Below are positions 40,703 through 42,146 of a stretch of DNA of 42,146 nt, piece after piece (the first letter of the stretch is position 1; every line of letters begins with the position of its first letter). Location of the stretch: contig JAFEAM010000010.1 of NCBI GenBank assembly GCA_018266395.1, positions 97,891 through 140,036 on the forward strand. Direction: 5' to 3'. The position numbers were made by a program, and so were the translations under genes. The notes beneath the pieces were generated by a model. It did not search any database. It was not told where the DNA came from and saw only the letters and a program-made list of their open reading frames with translations. This stretch comes from Bacteroidota bacterium. GTDB lineage: Bacteria; Bacteroidota; Bacteroidia; Cytophagales; Cyclobacteriaceae.

Positions 40703-42013
40703 ATGGACTACCTGAGAGGTCTCATCGGATTGCTTTTTATCATTTCCGTTGCTTACGCATTTTCGGCAAACAGAAAAGCAATTGACTGGAGACTTGTCAT
40801 CATTGGTGTCTCGCTCCAGATTGTTTTCGGCTTACTGATCGGCAAGGTTGAATTCGCACAGCATATGTTCGTCTGGCTGAGCGAGAAGTTTGTCAAGTTC
40901 TTAAGTTTCGCGCAGAAAGGAGCCGCGTTTCTGTATGGCGACCTTTCACGCAACAGCGAAGGTGCCCCTGACGTCAGGCACAACCTTGGCTTTCTTTTTG
41001 CATTTCAGGCACTGCCTACTGTTATTTTCTTTTCGGCGATCACAACAGGATTGTATTACCTGGGCGTGCTCCAGAAAATCGTGTGGGTATTCGCATGGGT
41101 TATGGCCCGCACCATGAGACTGTCAGGATCAGAAAGTCTTTCCGCCTCTGCAAATATTTTCATGGGACAGACGGAGGCACCTCTGCTGATCCGTCCATTT
41201 ATCAACAAAATGACACAATCAGAACTGCATTGTGTGATGGTGGGAGGGATGGCGACACTGGCCGGAAGTGTCCTCGCAGCCTACGTGTCATTTCTTGGTG
41301 GCGGAGATCCGGCACAGCAGTCCAAATATGCCACCTACCTTCTCAGCGCCTCCATCATGAATGCACCTGCGGCGATTGTGCTGTCCAAGTTATTCTACCC
41401 GGAAACGGAAAGAGAAAAGATCGACAGCAGCCTTCAGGTAAACAAAGACCAAATCGGAACAAGCGTAATCGATGCGTTGGCGAACGGAGCATCGGATGGG
41501 ATGAAGCTCGCGTTGAATATCGGCGCCATGCTCCTGGCCTTTATTGCTGTCATTTACGCAGTCAACTGGATCCTTGTTGATTTTTTCGGTTCCTGGACTG
41601 GTCTTAACGACTTTGTTAAAGCGAGTACCGGCGGCACTTTTGAGGGCTTCTCCCTGCAGTACATCCTGGGACAAGTCTTCAGAATATTTGCATTTCTTAT
41701 CGGTGTCGACTGGAACGAGTCCCTGCAGGTAGGAAGTTTGCTGGGTCAGAAAATGGTCATCAATGAATTCATCGCCTATCTTGATCTGGCCCAGATGAAG
41801 ACCGCGGGCATTCTGAGCGACAAGTCCATCCGGATAGCAACCTATGCGCTTTGCGGGTTTGCCAACTTCAGTTCCATAGCCATACAAATAGGCGGCATTG
41901 GCGGGATGGCACCTGCCCGTCAAAGTGATTTGGCTCGTTTGGGTCTTCGCGCCATGATTGCCGCCTCCCTGGCAACCATGATGACGGGCACCATTGCCGG
42001 TGCCATATTCTGA
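40703..42013 (+). CDS. Concentrative nucleoside transporter (NupC/CNT family)
   Basis: Inner-membrane permease of 436 residues importing nucleosides with Na+ or H+. CNT signatures are GQTEAPLLIRPF (about residues 155-166), the SIMNAPAAIVLSKLFYPE stretch, and VINEFIAYLDLAQ plus GFANFSSIAIQIGGIGGMAP in the second half, which match the substrate-binding repeats. About ten hydrophobic helices and re-entrant loops are visible. The ATG at 40703 is 49 bp after the BFN gene. Purine or pyrimidine preference cannot be read. Confidence 0.9.
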   Translation: MDYLRGLIGLLFIISVAYAFSANRKAIDWRLVIIGVSLQIVFGLLIGKVEFAQHMFVWLSEKFVKFLSFAQKGAAFLYGDLSRNSEGAPDVRHNLGFLFAFQALPTVIFFSAITTGLYYLGVLQKIVWVFAWVMARTMRLSGSESLSASANIFMGQTEAPLLIRPFINKMTQSELHCVMVGGMATLAGSVLAAYVSFLGGGDPAQQSKYATYLLSASIMNAPAAIVLSKLFYPETEREKIDSSLQVNKDQIGTSVIDALANGASDGMKLALNIGAMLLAFIAVIYAVNWILVDFFGSWTGLNDFVKASTGGTFEGFSLQYILGQVFRIFAFLIGVDWNESLQVGSLLGQKMVINEFIAYLDLAQMKTAGILSDKSIRIATYALCGFANFSSIAIQIGGIGGMAPARQSDLARLGLRAMIAASLATMMTGTIAGAIF

Positions 42014-42090
42014 ATATTCCCCGGTCATGTGATCTTAGAAGGTGCATCAAACGATTGCACTTATTCCTTCGTTTTCTTGCGCCCGGCCCG

Positions 42091-42121
42091 TTGTACTTCG
42101 GGATGCTGTAATCTATCTTGT
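42091..42121 (+). promoter_or_regulatory. Candidate promoter for the gene at the right edge
   Basis: TTG (42091-42093), a 20-bp spacer and TATCTTGT (42114-42121) fit the same loose TTG...TAnnTTG pattern as etfB, 14 bp before an ATG at 42136. Confidence 0.35.
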
Positions 42122-42135
42122 AGCTTCAACCACCT

Positions 42136-42146
42136 ATGAATAAGCT
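42136..42146 (+). CDS. Probable start of a gene cut by the window edge
   Basis: ATG AAT AAG CT (Met-Asn-Lys-Leu) begins 11 bp from the end, behind a promoter-like sequence and 122 bp after the transporter stop. Too short to identify; the call rests on the upstream element and spacing only. Confidence 0.35.

Noticed and set aside
41390..42028. 212-residue minus-strand open frame
   Set aside because: Antisense to the nucleoside transporter, whose family motifs are clear.

Overview
The window looks like chromosomal DNA of a member of the Bacteroidota, probably Cytophagales-like. Supporting signs are TAnnTTTG-type -7 elements, few Shine-Dalgarno sequences, abundant secreted peptidases with signal peptides ending in ..AQ or ..GQ, a split transketolase, a DUF2452-type protein, an S46 dipeptidyl-peptidase, and an ECF sigma/anti-sigma/LTxxQ operon. 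I see no tRNA, rRNA, CRISPR array, IS element or prophage gene. The taxon is inferred from gene content only.

Layout. 1-1049: gene-free repeat mosaic (tandem ~240-bp duplication, six TTCGCT motifs at exact 11-bp spacing, REP-like palindromes). 1050-5732 (minus): non-phosphorylative L-fucose operon (2-keto-3-deoxy-L-fuconate dehydrogenase, diketo-deoxyfuconate hydrolase, fuconolactonase, fucose dehydrogenase, FucP-type permease); the fuconate dehydratase step is not in the window. 5790-6401 (minus): TlpA-like thioredoxin. 6449-8239 (plus): secreted protein of unknown function. 8242-10725 (minus): envelope-stress type operon (ECF sigma, probable anti-sigma, LTxxQ protein, beta-barrel). 10780-14117 (minus): serine biosynthesis by a SerC-like aminotransferase and a SerB-SerA fusion. 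14154-17627 (minus): secreted amidohydrolase and M28 carboxypeptidase. 17726-18724 (plus): beta-rich exported protein. 19059-20914 (minus): split transketolase. 20992-24532 (minus): D-aminoacylase-type amidohydrolase and S46 peptidase. 24762-27839 (minus): FAH-family enzyme, M23 peptidase, and a Bcp peroxiredoxin with a lysine-rich tail. 27923-29539 (plus): M48 peptidase and a DUF2452-type protein. 29545-32211 (minus): SPFH lipoprotein, DEDDh exonuclease, truncated Mur-ligase-like protein. 32456-37861 (plus): DnaB, histidine-kinase-like protein, MDR oxidoreductase, M28 peptidase. 37862-38179 (minus): small TPR protein. 38270-42013 (plus): EtfB, EtfA, BFN-UVR protein, nucleoside transporter, then the probable start of another gene at the right edge.

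How the genes work together. The left operon takes up L-fucose and should convert it to pyruvate and L-lactate if a fuconate dehydratase is supplied elsewhere. The many exported peptidases and amidohydrolases suggest a life on peptides and polymeric debris. SerC-like plus SerBA would supply all three steps of serine synthesis from two genes. ETF serves flavin-linked dehydrogenases.

The least ordinary items are: a Mur-ligase homologue without its C-terminal domain and with a changed P-loop; a histidine-kinase homologue overlapping dnaB with Gln at the phospho-acceptor His position; a peroxiredoxin with a histone-like tail; the SerB-SerA fusion; a FucP homologue lacking the Asp equivalent to E. 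coli Asp46; and the phased 11-bp TTCGCT array. I found no clearly new multi-gene system; these are individual oddities. All family assignments come from reading motifs, not from database searches.
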